A DNA stretch of 64,000 nucleotides from Siphonodentalium dalli (lineage: Eukaryota; Mollusca; Scaphopoda; Gadilida; Siphonodentaliidae), in assembly GCA_032622095.1 (NCBI GenBank), contig CP136063.1:24928987-24992986 (forward strand), in the 5' to 3' direction. Below, piece after piece: positions 13,770 through 26,124 of this stretch. A program made the position numbers and the translations under genes. Position 1 is the stretch's first letter. The number at the start of each line of letters is the position of its first letter. Under the pieces are notes generated by a model that was given only the letters and a program-made list of their open reading frames with translations, was not told where the DNA came from and made no database searches.

Positions 13770-14977
13770 GGAAATATACTAAAATCTTTGCAGGTCATGG
13801 GTATGTCATCCAAGACCCTGTAATAGAATTACAATAGGATAATCGGAAAATTGTTTTTAGTAATCGCATCATATAGCACTATGTAAACTGATTGATACTT
13901 CAAACTATACAGGTGAGACGTTGTGTCATAAACCTGAACACAAAATAATGAACATATGATAAAAACAATCTGGTTATCTCATCAGATAGCATGTATCCAT
14001 GGCGATTGACGAACAATGAATGGTTGATTCGGACGTCAGCATCGTTTACCATAAATGCTAAGGGTACTCATATTCTGGCTACAATCATCTTCTGAAAACT
14101 TCAACTGCATTCAAGTATGTGGCGCTTGACATTAATCACATTATAATTACAACTACTTTCGCTTAAATGTGTGCATTTGATTGGTCAATGCCCTTAGATA
14201 CGATTGGTGTATACGTAGTGACAATATCTATCAGCTGAGGGAAATGTCATTTCCCACATCACAATGCGCAGTGATAAGAAATTGGAGAAGATGCACCAAT
14301 GGTTGCCCCACATCATGACGTCATACAAAAAGTTACGAATTAGACAGATCAGTGAAACTATTCTACCATTAGTATTAGCACTCATCCAGCTTCTAGCCAA
14401 TAATAATATGACATGACAGTAGTCATGAGCATAGCATGCACCTTGATGACAATAGATATCCTAGAATCGATTTATTTAAGTGAATTTTACACCAGCAAGT
14501 ACATTTTAATGTTTTATGGGTGTGTGAACTTTCAGTCAGTCACCCAATTTATTCTCAACACAATTTTCCATTTTTACACAAGTATCACATGGGTAGTTTT
14601 ACTATTTTAGTTTTTTTAATATAGTGTCTTCATAAAACTAGTTTAGTCACCAACTAATTTATGCGGATTGTTGTAATTATAAGTAATCAACATCCTTTTT
14701 GATAAATCGGTCGACGTATAGAAGTGTCCGATGCCGAACTGGATAATTAGTATAATTGCGAAATTATACAGTATGTAATTCAGTATTAGACACTTCTATA
14801 CGCCGAGAGATGCAACAAAAACGATGTTGATTTCATATTGGAATGCACTTCACAATCAAACCAGTTACACATGTTCTCAAAATAAGTGTCCCTTTTAAAG
14901 CTGTCCTCAGCCGCTAGTTTACCTGTCGGAATGTCAATGCAACACGGTGGGTGGAAACGTTCCTAGGCGAGTTGTGA
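13770..14977 (+). repeat. Dispersed repeat Q, copy 2
   Basis: Second copy of 9484-10851 with several deletions, including about 100 bp corresponding to 10200-10310. The palindromic part is at about 14725-14802. Confidence 0.75.
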
Positions 14978-15640
14978 ATTAGTACAGTCACGATCAGAAT
15001 TATCTTCAATAACAACCAACTCGAGCGAGAATTGCATAATATCCCAAATGAGTGCTTTTGGGAAATACGTTTATAATTATAAAAAATAAACATAAGTTTT
15101 AAAGGAATATACTTTGGAAGACTTCAAATACACCTAAAGGAACATATGGTATAGTTGATGCATGTCTGACGATCGGTCTGTGATGACTCCATGCAAAATG
15201 CCAGTACTGTCACTGGCTCTCTATACTCCAAGTTTATATGACAGACAGCAATTATTATCTCAATCTAAATAATCATCGCCATTCCATAATTTGTTGCAAC
15301 TTCTAAGTATTCAATCAAAAGTCGAAAGACATTTACACCGACCGCATGCGCTTGTTTCTCGGTAGTCACCTTTGATATCTGTGTCAAAACAACTACCGGC
15401 ATACATCAAATGCAGCGCACAGCTGACATTGGCGGAAATACTTTCGTAAAAAACGCCCAATATATCTAAACATCGGAATCGGAAATCAGCTCATTGTGCC
15501 TCCAGTTATCGGAAATGGGTCGGATGGGGTTTTACATAATCGTAACATCACTATCGGTGTAACTTTACAACCGCGTTGCGTTATCAAGGTGGTTACACCG
15601 CAGTTGAGAGGGAAACTTATTTTGCTAATATGTGCACAGT
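14978..15640. other. No gene recognised
   Basis: The phrase TCTATACTCC.AGTTTATATGACAG near 15218-15245 resembles 24930-24968 inside the hAT-like element, hinting at a shared repeat. Nothing else seen. Confidence 0.3.
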
Positions 15641-16312
15641 AATGCTCTAAATAATTGACTCATTAACCACAGCAGAATTATGGGTAACATTTCAGGATTT
15701 AGTCGGAAATATGGCTTGTTGCCATTCACCGGAAAGCTCTCTGTGAGGCCTATTAAAGGCCTCTCTCTGTGAGAGCTTTCTGATGAATGGCAACAAGGCA
15801 TATATCCGACTAAATCCCGAAAAGTTACCCATAATTCTGCTGTGGTTAAGGGGTATGTAATGCCCTATAAAGTAATCAACTCATTAACCACAGCAGAATT
15901 ATCGGTAACTTTTCAGGATTTAGTCGGAAATATGGCTTGTTGCCATTCATCGGAAAGCTCTCAGTGAGGCCTCTTAAAGGCCTCTCTCTGTGAGAGCTTT
16001 CTGATGAATGGCAACAAGGCATATATCCGACTAAATCCCGAAAAGTTACCCATAATTCTACTGTGGTTAAGGGGTATGTAATGCCCTATAACGTAATCAA
16101 CTCCTTAACCACAGCAGAATTATCGGTAACTTTTCAGGATTTAGTCGGAAATATGGCTTGTTGCCATTCATCGGAAAGCTCTCAGTGAGGCCTCTTAAAG
16201 GCCTCTCTCTGTGAGAGCTTTCTGATGAATGGCAACAAGACATATATCTGACTAAATCCTGAAAAGTTACCCATAGTTCTGCTGCGGTTAAGGGGTCGAT
16301 TACTTAGGGCAT
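15640..16312. repeat. Triple tandem array of a ~200-bp foldback element
   Basis: Three hairpin units start TTAACCACAGCAGAATTAT at 15663, 15884 and 16105, an exact 221-bp period. Each unit reads into its own reverse complement: AGTCGGAAATATGGCTTGTT and TGCCATTCA, a short loop with GGCCT palindromes, then TGAATGGCAACAAG and back to ATAATTCTGCTGTGGTTAA. The same element occurs singly at 22140, 23768 and 24668-25977. Confidence 0.9.
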
Positions 16313-16668
16313 TACTATACAAACATCTGCAATCAGCGCAAATACTACTTGCGGTCATTGAAACATCACCTGCTGTCACTGCAAGAATCCTCGCAAGAAT
16401 ACTGGCAATCAATGTAAGCACATCAGTGCAATCATCAAGAACCGTCACCAGTATCCCTGTAATCACCACAAACACCGCATTGAGATCACCATAAACCACT
16501 CACTGTAATCACTGCAAGAACTCGAAACACCGCAATTATCGCACTGTAATAATCAAGATGAAAGCTCAGGCCCCTGTTTAAAATATCATCCAGTGCGTCT
16601 TATTGGCAATAAAATTCCCTTTCATTTGACAAATAACTAGCCAAACCGAAGTCGAGATATCTTTTAGG

Positions 16669-16725
16669 AAGCTACCGAAATCGACCAGTATATATAAGCT
16701 ACCGAAATCGACCAGTATATATAAG
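16669..16725. repeat. 27-bp direct tandem duplication
   Basis: AAGCTACCGAAATCGACCAG plus TATATAT occurs twice in immediate succession (16669 and 16696), apparently perfect. Confidence 0.85.
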
Positions 16726-18080
16726 ATTAATATATTCGAGCAATAATTTGTCACGAACGTATACTTAACTCATTAAGTACCATGTTACCTGTATAAAAAG
16801 GAGAAAAGCCATCATTTACACCAACTATTCAATATTGGAAAGAATTGAACTGACAGCAGGCATTAATGTTATAGGCCATACTCACAAATTGCTTTGAGAG
16901 TCAAATTCCGGTAGTACAGTGTCATTACAGCTCCGAACTTTCATGTTGTCAATTACAAATATGTTGTTTTATATGGTCATCTAACTAACTTATTTTAGGC
17001 ATTAATTTTCTGGTGGAATAACAGCATTTTGTAATGGTAAGGATCGGAAATATTGTAAATATTGCACATCTCGCCAGTTACATGTGAACTCATGTCTTAG
17101 AGATTAAAGCATAGCATAGCATAGCAAATTGTCTAAATTGGATGACTATTACATAGACCGATTTAATATAAAAGAGATGACAAAACTGAAACCAATTTTA
17201 AAATCAATTCCGTTCTACAGGCCTACAAAAATCATAATTTCAGTTTGTGTTTGGTAAACGTAGCTACATGTACGACGTCAATGACATATTATGGGTAATC
17301 AGAATAACCAGATGACAATTCTATCAAATTCACCACTTCGATAAGAAACCCTTACAACCAAATTTCAGTTAAATATCTTAAAATATGTTTTTTTATAGTT
17401 ATATATCATTGTAATTTGGTAAACCCCTGAAGGTACAGAATTTGATTGACGTGATGTGCATGTTGTTCAAATAAGCATTCCTCGATCTTTTGGCGTTAAA
17501 CCAAGTGTTCGATGAATCAGTGCATACCTTGTAAAGTCTACTCATACACGTATAAATGGACCACCTGCCCCCCCCCCCCCCTCATCAGATGAAAATTCTC
17601 CCAAGATGTGACTTGTAATCCAGTGTTTTAAGCATGTACACCAAGATTGAAATTGTGAGTTTTTGGCCACAGTGTAGGGTATGTTTCAAACTAGATGTTC
17701 TGGGTGACGTAGCCGGCACATGGATGGCGCCTTTCGGGCGACGTATATATCTGCATGTATCCAGCACTGGATAAGTTTTTTAAAACGCGATAACATTAGC
17801 TATAAATTCTCAAAAAAGTTCCGTAAGTCATTCCTAGCTACCTTTTTTATTACACCCGATGTGTTTGTCCTCGATTGTTTCAACTTTATTCATCAAACAA
17901 ATTCCAAAAACAAGATGATCAGTCTGCTACTGGCTATATCTTCACATTTAGGTACACATTCGTGACAAATTATTGGGTGAAAATAATGACTTTTTATTGG
18001 GTCAAATGCCTCAGAGGGGACTAGGAAGATGGCGACTCAATTTCTTTATACGCATAAATCCACGTCGAACTTAGCCGCAC
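16726..18080. other. No gene recognised; short simple repeats
   Basis: Contains a small (ATAGC)n run near 17110-17126 and a poly-C tract at about 17568-17581. No exon or mobile element was recognised. Confidence 0.4.
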
Positions 18081-18087
18081 CATATCT

Positions 18088-18810
18088 TGTGAACTCATTG
18101 ACTATTGATCCCTTGATTGACTTTTATCCAAACCACTTATAATTCATGTTTATATATAAAATTCCCATCCATGTTGGTAATTCAAACATGATGCACTTGA
18201 TATTCCCTAATGCAATCACCACCTGAGATAATTATAATAATTTTTATTTCTCATTGACGAGTGATTACAATATTTAATTTCTATAACCCTTACAATGATC
18301 ACCTATAAACATAGTCTTAGTAATATGACTTTTCTCATTGACGAGTGATCACTCGATTGAACTCTAACACAGTCATTACCCGCATATACACCCCACTATG
18401 GTATTTCTCATTGACCAGTGATTACTTGATTTTATCCAATATATGTTACTTTAAATACCTGATAATTGTATGCTCACTGATTGAACTCATTTTGTTATAC
18501 GGTATACCAGTTATAATTTCACTATCGCACCTGAACGGGTTACGCCCATATACCTGACTGTTTTCCCTTTATTATGGCTTTGTATCCATGACGTGTGTCT
18601 TCACCCGTGCACACGGTGCTCATATCCATATTCTCCTCCTGCTTTGCGCACGCCTTCCACAGAATCTTTCAAGAGGGATGTATCCATTTTTACATTCTTT
18701 CCGATGTAACGATCTACACGATGTTTTTGCTGGCAGTAGCTGAGATGCCTACATGAAACTTGTGTCACTTTTACGTATGAAGTAATTGACGAGTAATCAC
18801 TTGATTTAAG
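18088..18810. repeat. Degenerate array of a CTCATTGACGAGTGATCAC phrase
   Basis: The phrase occurs near 18090 (diverged), 18252, 18335, 18406 and 18785, usually followed by TTGATT and a run resembling TTTATCC or ACTCTAACA. Spacing is about 70-85 bp for the central units. It looks like an old decayed tandem repeat. Confidence 0.6.
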
Positions 18811-19225
18811 TTTTAGGGTTACTGATTATTTGCATATTCTATCCCTTATATCCATTTAAACTTAAGGTGTCTGGTGTATATATACCCAGAGAAAATGACA
18901 AATATTATTCTATACCCCATCCACTAGAATGATAACAACATTTTATATGGCTCAATGTGCTTATATGCTACCCGTAGATAGAAATCTGGAAATTTGGACC
19001 CGGAGATAAAAACTATTGCCCTCATGGAATTTACGGAACATTTCTGCGAATTAAATAATTTATTAAATAATTAATAGAGAGCGTTTATTTTATTAGTTTC
19101 TTTAGAGCCCCAGAATGATGACAACATTTTATATAACCCAATGTGCTCATATACCTTGAAAATAGTGTCGATAGGCGGAGATGATGGAAAGAGAAAATAA
19201 TTAGTTATAATTCTAAATACTTACC

Positions 19226-19566
19226 CTGATGTAGAGTGTAATTATGCCAGTATAGGAATAAGTACGGCATATATGTCAAAGATTCGTCGATGATCCGCTT
19301 AATTATTCAGATGTAGGGATATGCGAATGTAATTATGCTGATGTAGGGTATAATTATGCCTATGCAGGGTGTAATCACACAAGTGTAGGGGTTTGTATGG
19401 TGTGCTATCGATAGGAGTAATTATGCCAATGTAGGGCATAATTATTCAGATGTAGAGCATACTTATGCCAACATAGGGCAAAACTAAGCCAATAGACATA
19501 ATGTATAATTACGCTGATATAGGGTAAAACTTATTGTGCCAATGTAGGGTGTACTTACGCTGATGA
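19226..19566. repeat. Degenerate 18-25-bp tandem array
   Basis: About a dozen imperfect repeats of a unit like GATGTAGGGTGTAATTATGCC, with variants GTAGAGCATA, CATAGGGCAAAA and ATATAGGGTAAAA. Unit length varies, unlike a microsatellite with a strict period. Confidence 0.75.
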
Positions 19567-20660
19567 TTACTTTTTGCAAAATCAGCATATAATCGGCATT
19601 ACCACTCCGTAGAAAACATCGTCTGAACTACGCTCGATTGCAAATATTTACATCTCAATTCAGGACGCAACTGTCAGCGATAAACTAACAACTAATTTCT
19701 ACATCGAGTGTCATTGCATTTAATTAATATATATGAACGATGATGTGGGTGGTAAATTTGGATTAATATTCATAAATAAATTGAAAACAATTGGATAACT
19801 AAAGCAAAAGTTGTCATCCGGAAACCATCTGAGACAGATGGTGTGAAGGACGGACATATGTGAGTCGGAAAAAAGAGATGTTCTGTAAAATTTTCATTAA
19901 GACTGTAGTAAGAAGTACTTTGTAACATGATCTCAATGTAAATACCGCAAAAGGTAACTATTAACTCTTCATTCATGATAGTTTCTTGGAAAACATATTG
20001 GAAACCATAGTATTTTGAGACGTAACATACGGAATGTAAACAGACGATAAACTGGAAGTCAAAGGTCACCTGGCACTATTTCCTGTTATTAAACGAAAGT
20101 TTAATATCACAATTTAATGAATGGGTTTATTGAATGGAATAAGGGTAGGATCATGTAATAAATAATAATTAAACGCAGTGACTACCAATGGCGAAATCGT
20201 TTTTGTTAGTTCATCGCCAATAGAAGCAACCCGATTCAAGTAGTAAATATTTATAATTTAGCGTAGTTCAGTTAATGTTTTCGATAGAATGGTAAGGTTG
20301 ATTTGCTTCAGATTTTCGGTGATGTTAGTAGAATGTTACATTCATCCAGTTGACATAGCGCCTGAATACTAACTTATCAGTTTCACACACCCGAACAAGT
20401 ACATTATATGTCTTCAAGAAACGAGAAGTATAAATAATGCAGGCACAAACCTGAATCTGCTATGGAGAACCAATCTGCAGGAGTAGGCATTAATAGACCA
20501 GGTTCTATCCTCAATGGTGTCATCTGTTGACATCTAGTTGCCAAAACTTTCGACATCCCAAAGCAACACCATGTTTGGAAAAGAATTTCTGTGCCCATTC
20601 CCATGTGACGAATTTAACCTTTAATTGTACCCCTCCTTCGCCTTTGTCAGACACTTTGGT
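19567..20660. other. No gene recognised
   Basis: Lies just 3' of the intermediate-chain fragment. Expected C-terminal DNAI1 exons (YDLNSAVGDVAWAP type) were looked for on the minus strand and not seen. Confidence 0.4.
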
Positions 20661-20664
20661 TCCA

Positions 20665-20902
20665 GTTTCCCAGATCTTTACTATCTTTACATTCAGATCT
20701 TTACAATCAGCACTACATGTCATATAAATTTTTTGATGATATTTATTCCAGCAGACTTTATACACAGCCATGTTGTGTGCATCAATGGTGTCAAAGAATT
20801 GACTACTGTAGGCTTTAGAGCATGTATGAACTTTTCCTTCCTCGGTTCCAACGAGGAAGAGGTAGTCCACTTCATTATGGAAATCAAAAGCAGTTCCACA
20901 AC
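20665..20902 (-). pseudogene. DNAI1-like WD40 exon with micro-duplication
   Basis: Reads [40 protein letters not shown] and [20 protein letters not shown], a near-diagnostic DNAI1 stretch, after the acceptor TTTACAG. The expected SxDWTVKIW motif is instead [18 protein letters not shown]. The DNA shows TAAAGATCTG appearing twice (20672-20705 region) with a partial copy between, so slippage inserted about seven residues in frame. The frame stays open beyond the homology to a TGA near 20522, but that tail matches nothing I know. I cannot place the donor. Confidence 0.78.
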
Positions 20903-21743
20903 CTGTAAATTACATGAAACACCTTTTATTGGAAACAAAGTTTGTGTGTGTGTTTATCAATCAAAGATACAGGCCATGCCCCTGTGGTGCACTTGTTTCA
21001 TTTGCCAGTGATGCTGATTGGATGAGTTAAGTACTACAATAAACAAATCTGATGGTGGTTGAATTGGACGAGTTGAATTGGGCCAGCCTATCATGTAACC
21101 TTGACTGATAACATATATGGCTCGAACATCATAGTTACAGGGAATCATTACTGTCATTTTGACACCATCTGATTGAACATTGAATAAGTAGTTGCCAAAT
21201 TAATGCCTTGATGAAAAAAAGAATCTACTTGCTGTTTTAAAGGGATACTGTACTCAAATGTTGTTGTTGGTTTCTATAGTTTTAGTCGTAGAATAAGGTA
21301 ACCATGTTTCCATTATTTGAAAGTCTGTTGAGTATAATGTAATGTTACGGATGGCAAATTAGCCGGAATGCGATACTACAAATTTATCGAGTATGTTTTG
21401 TACAGTTCTCAAGCAAATGTATCAAATAAAAGTTATATTATATGCATGCTAGTCCCACATACTCATTTAAGTTATTGTATAGTTACTAGTCAGTGGTTTG
21501 AGTTTACTCCCCGTATCAACCCGTTCAAGGTCACTGAGATGTCACATTGAGATACAATTTCTAAAGGTGACCATGTGACTTTTTAAAAATCTACTTTGAT
21601 ACCAGGACATGTATCACATGTAGTAACTGTGCATGTAAATTTAAAGTGCCAAACAAATCACAAATTTTCCCGAAAAGTCAGCTCAGAGGGAGGAGAGTTC
21701 ATGGGCAAAAACTTGGTACTGGGAAAAAATGTTGAGTGCTTAC

Positions 21744-21830
21744 CAACAGTTGCGACTTTCGTTCCTTCAGGACCATCAGTTGAACTGTCTGGATTGTTAG
21801 TGCAATTACATCTTGGTACACCAACTCATT
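21744..21830 (-). pseudogene. DNAI1-like WD40 exon with apparent frameshift (87 nt)
   Basis: The first part reads NELVYQDVIAL in one frame, matching the family stretch NELVxxDII. The second part reads PDSSTDGPEGTKVATVG in another frame, leading through donor GTAAGC into the next exon. The change of frame falls roughly at 21790-21803. Both frames match DNAI1, so a net shift of one base (mod 3) is needed. It is either a real lesion or a base-calling error. Confidence 0.65.
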
Positions 21831-22136
21831 CTACAAGAGGTGAACATATTGAATGCCTGGCAACATAAGATCTATAATCTTCAAGCTGTAACCATTTCTA
21901 TACTAAATGGATTCTCCCATTCATTATAAAAGTGTACATTGGAATAGACTAGTATTCATCTGGAGGGGTGGTTAGATAAACTTTTGTCAAATTTAGGAAA
22001 TCAAAATAGGCCATTATAAAATAATAAATATTATATGTATTAATATATATATATATTTATTAAAGTCATATTGAAAATAATAGGTCACATTTTTCTACAG
22101 TGTATAATAATTAATACAGTTTTTGTTATGGCTACA

Positions 22137-22351
22137 GTAATGCCCTAAATAATTGACTCCTTAACCACAGCAGAATTATGGGTAATTTTTCAGGATTTAG
22201 TCAGAAATATGGCTTCTTGCCATTCTTCAGAAAGCTCTCAGTGAGAGCCTTCCGATGAAAGTCAACAAGCCATATTTCCGACTAAATCCTGAAATATTAC
22301 CCATAATTCTGCTGTGGTTAAGGAGTCGATTATTTATGGCATTACTTTAGC
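22137..22351. repeat. Foldback MITE, family A (single copy)
   Basis: Begins AGTAATGCCCTAAATAATTG and ends with its reverse complement form GATTATTTATGGCATTACT. The stem is about 95 bp with the palindromic centre at AGCTCTCAGTGAGAGC. Same family as 15640-16312. Confidence 0.9.
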
Positions 22352-23082
22352 TAGATTGATTCAAGGTATATTCTTGACTCCAAATTTCAGAGTCCTAAAG
22401 GATACAATTGCAAGTGACATGGTGTGCAGGAGAGACAGCTTGTCTCGAAATATATATATTTTTTAGGCTGTACATGTTCTAATATCTATAGCCAAGTATT
22501 TGTGTAGTTAATTCCGATATGATGCACATCTGTGATCAAGGGACAGCGAAGATAACTGAATTTGTTTATCTGGGCAAGGTTGTCAGATGCTTTACAGCAA
22601 TTGATGGTATCAACACGCAGTGGAGTTATTTCCCAGTGAACTTAATCTGCACATTTCCTTCATCTGTAAATAGTACAAATACCGTAATTAGCGGTGTATA
22701 ACGCAACTTAAACACAGATAACTCAAAGATGGAGTAAAATCCCAGCCCAGTGAGGTCCATTTCTCAGCCTCAGGCAAGTTGAAAATTCCCAGATAACAGC
22801 GGAAGAATTCAAGCCATCCACCAAACTTTGACGGAAAAAACGGTAATGAAACAACCAAGGATGGATAGATATCTAGTTGTAATTCAATAAATAAAATAAA
22901 ATAATTAAAACAAAAAATCAATGTGTCCGTGTTATAATTCCCATATTGAGCTACCAGTACGGTACTACCACAATGAAGAGACAACATGGGTGATTACCGC
23001 TCATCGAAGACATATTTAAAAAAAGCTTGCATGAGTTCTTTTCACTTCACTGCACTCTCACATGACAACAATGTAAACAACA

Positions 23083-23158
23083 TGATTAGCAATCACTGAG
23101 TGGCAGCCAGCCCACTGTCCAGGGTCCCTCGATGCCACACAGTGATTGCTAATCACGA
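23083..23158. repeat. Inverted repeat
   Basis: GATTAGCAATCACTGAGTGG faces CAGTGATTGCTAATC across about 40 bases. Possibly a remnant of an insertion's terminal repeats. Confidence 0.65.
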
Positions 23159-23765
23159 TGTTCAGGGAAAGTGTGAATAACGTCGGCGGCATCTTTCATG
23201 TTCATCCAGGCAGCGGTATCATTGTGAAATGCTGTTTTTACATCACCTACGCAATTAGTTTACTGAATACAGTTCGGGGTGAATTAAATTGACAAGTTGT
23301 TTTAAACTGTATGCAAGTCCTTGCTGTGTACACATATTGAATACTACTTAATGGGGACACTAAGACTTTCCAAGGATGTGTTGGTCAAAACATTTATATT
23401 TATATTTACTGTACACGTGTTTTAAATCAGCAATTTATTTAGAGTTATCATCCCTCTTTCATAAATGCGCTGACTGGTAGAGGGGAGGTAATTCACATGA
23501 TAAGCTAATAGTTAAATCGCCATTACACGATGCAGGCATGTTCCAGATTTACTACGGGGTTTCAGCCGTTTATCGATCGACTGAGTGATAAAACTCGGAA
23601 AAAAATTGATAATTATTCAATAAACCCGATGGTATTATATACTTGCCTGCAATTGGAAATTTGGTGGTTGAAAATTTGGAATAAAGGTGCCTTTTTCCCA
23701 TTGGAAATGGGGCCGTTTACCATCCCTGAGGACATCTAAAAAAATCCCTGTGACTGCAATGCGAC

Positions 23766-23911
23766 ATGGCTTGTTGCCATTCATCAGAAAGCTCTCAATG
23801 AGAGCTTTCCGATGAATGGCAACAAGCCATATTTCCGACTAAATCCTGAAAAATTACCCATAATTCTGCTGTGGTTAAGGAGTCAATTATTTAAGGCATT
23901 ACTGTACAATG
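23766..23911. repeat. Foldback MITE, family A (left arm truncated)
   Basis: Starts inside the left arm at TGGCTTGTTGCCATTCATC and is complete on the right to AAGGCATTACTGTA. Confidence 0.85.
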
Positions 23912-24556
23912 TTCGTAGAAAGGTATTTCATGTATTTATATATCGACTTATTTTAATATTGTGAAAATTTCAAAAGCAAAATAATATTATGATCAGTTTT
24001 CAGCGTTTGGTGCAAAGCACATTAGCCGAAAACTTTTGTATTCACTGTTCATGGTAATAATGAGTGAGCGATCAATTATCGCTTCGTGCATGAACAATGA
24101 AAATAGGTCACGCTATTATAGAGCGTGTGGTGTCATTTCTAGTGGACTCCGGCGCGGCTTGATGGCAATGATGGTGTTATCATTATTGGAGAATTGGGAA
24201 TACTGTGTATTTTGGAGTACAAGTCACCATGTGACAATCAGTTTCAATTGAATGAACATAAAACGATCAATAATATACTCACAAAATAAATTTTGTATAC
24301 AGATACATGTAACCATGGTTATTTATTGATAAATGACCAAACTTGTTCAGTATTGCATAGCAATGACATACATGTATTTTAACACTGCATTCAATCAGCA
24401 GAATTTGGATTAAATGCTAACTGGCTTTGGTTAAATATTCTGTCTGCATTTAGTTTCACTTGAATGCAATCTTGCGACAATTTTAGAGTATCTTAAAGGA
24501 GACACAGGTTACATCCAGAGCTGGAAAATTTCAAATGGGTTCTACAAGAATCTTAC

Positions 24557-24604
24557 CATCTCGGACAGTTCAAGCTGGTCATCAGGCTTGGCAAGTGATT
24601 TGGT
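24557..24604 (-). CDS. DNAI1: DNAI1-like exon: KPDDQLEL segment (16 codons)
   Basis: Reads TKSLAKPDDQLELSEM between TTTTCCAG and GTAAGA. The PDDQLELTEAEL motif is a DNAI1 N-terminal landmark. Phase 0-0. The exon that should continue with AELKEEF was not found downstream. A hAT-like insertion inside an older foldback element lies just upstream of it in the preceding intron. Confidence 0.62.
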
Positions 24605-24664
24605 CTGGAAAAGATACACACATACATTGTAACAAAAATCAAAATCTATGATGTGGATACTATA

Positions 24665-25977
24665 AAGTAATGCCCTAAATAATCAACTCCTTAAACATAG
24701 CAGAATTATGGGTAACTTTTCAGGATTTAGTTGGAAATTAGGATTGCCACGACTGAGTTTTCATAATCGACTAATCAACTGCTATAGTCGATGGTTAGTC
24801 GATTAATAGTTTATATATGTGGCCTATATTGAACCCACGTAAAGATGTGATCAAATCAAAATTACAATGACTACATTACATCCAGTTATAAAAGGTCAGT
24901 CAGCAGGCTTGTTATTCTGAGGCTCCCGCCTGTCATCGGCCACCTAAACTCAAATTTATGTGACAGGTAAATGCCCTCCTCATCGCTATTCCCGTGGACG
25001 AGAAATTTAAAACATCTGTCCAGTCAATCAATGTTCCTGTGAACATACATCGCGGTCATGGTGCCAAATGAATGCATGCGGAATTGTCGCATACTTATTG
25101 AAAATGGACTATAGTTAGTTTTGCAGAAAATTCCATTATGTACCAATTGCGTCACCTGACATATTATAGCACTTAATTTTATTTTGCAGGTTTTGGTGTG
25201 TGTGTGCGCTCTGCCTGTTGCTGTACTTTTAGTTTTGTTATTCAAAGTGCGCGCAACGCATCGTGCAGCGGGGTGGGGGTATATACGTTACCAAGTTGGA
25301 GAATGTAATGTATGTAGCACTAATAAGTGATGACACCAACTTGTTATTGATTAACTGTCTAATAACACTGAACATTCATGTCCCGCGAACTTTGTGACTT
25401 TGTCAATTATTATCAAAAATGGTTTTACAGTATGAAATTTGAAAAAAAGAAATATAGATGCAGTCCCATGCACGTCGTCCATTTTGGATATGATTATAGC
25501 TAATTACAGATCCATAGGAAGATACGTTTACAGTTAAATATAATATATAAACAATGGCAAGCCTGTAACACAACATCAAAGACACCAAACTCTTTGAATT
25601 ATGACTGCCAAACGTCGGCTGCGTTATCAAAGGAAGCTGTTAACTTTTACTTATAGGCATGGTATTTGCGCATATTAAATAAATACAGCTTAAATACGTA
25701 AACCATACCCCCCCCCCCCCCCCCCCCAAGTTTTGGTGATTAGTCGACGAATGTAAATAACCGTTGACTACCACACCCGCCGAAGGTTAGTCGATTAATT
25801 GAATAATCGCGGCAAGCCAATTGGAAATATGGCTTGTTGCCATTCATCGGAAAGCTCTCAGAGAGCTTTCCGATGAATGGCAACGAGCCATGTTTACAAC
25901 TAAATCCTGAAAAGTTACCCACAATTCTGCTGTGGTTAAGGAGTCGATTATTTAGGGCATTACTGTAAGGCTTGGAT
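24665..25977. repeat. Foldback MITE, family A, split by a hAT-like insertion
   Basis: The left arm (24665-24738) runs AGTAATGCCCTAAATAATC to ATTTAGTTGGAAAT. The rest (25821-25977) resumes TTGGAAATATGGCTTG and ends GGGCATTACTGTAA. Removing 24739-25820 and one 8-bp repeat restores the family sequence across the junction. Confidence 0.9.
24739..25820. mobile_element. hAT-like non-autonomous transposon, 1,082 bp, 8-bp TSD
   Basis: Flanked on both sides by TTGGAAAT (24731-24738 and 25821-25828). Ends are TAGGATTGCCACGACT on the left and, reverse-complemented on the right, TTGGCTTGCCGCGATT, followed by TAATCGACTAA phrases on both sides. The 8-bp duplication and short imperfect terminal repeats fit the hAT superfamily. 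The interior has a poly-C tract (about 25708-25727) and no transposase. Confidence 0.88.
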
Positions 25978-26124
25978 TCATTCAAGTTCATTACTCAATT
26001 TTAGTTCTGCATTGAAAGAAGAAGCTGATATTCAATAATTTAGTCATATATATGCTGTCAATTCACACACTACTGGAAATTGAGTGGTTAACCATTCCAG
26101 GACAGGAGCTTCCTGAAATTTTGC

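Noticed and set aside
20625-21011. 128-codon plus-strand ORF
   Set aside because: Antisense shadow of the DNAI1-like WD40 exon on the minus strand.
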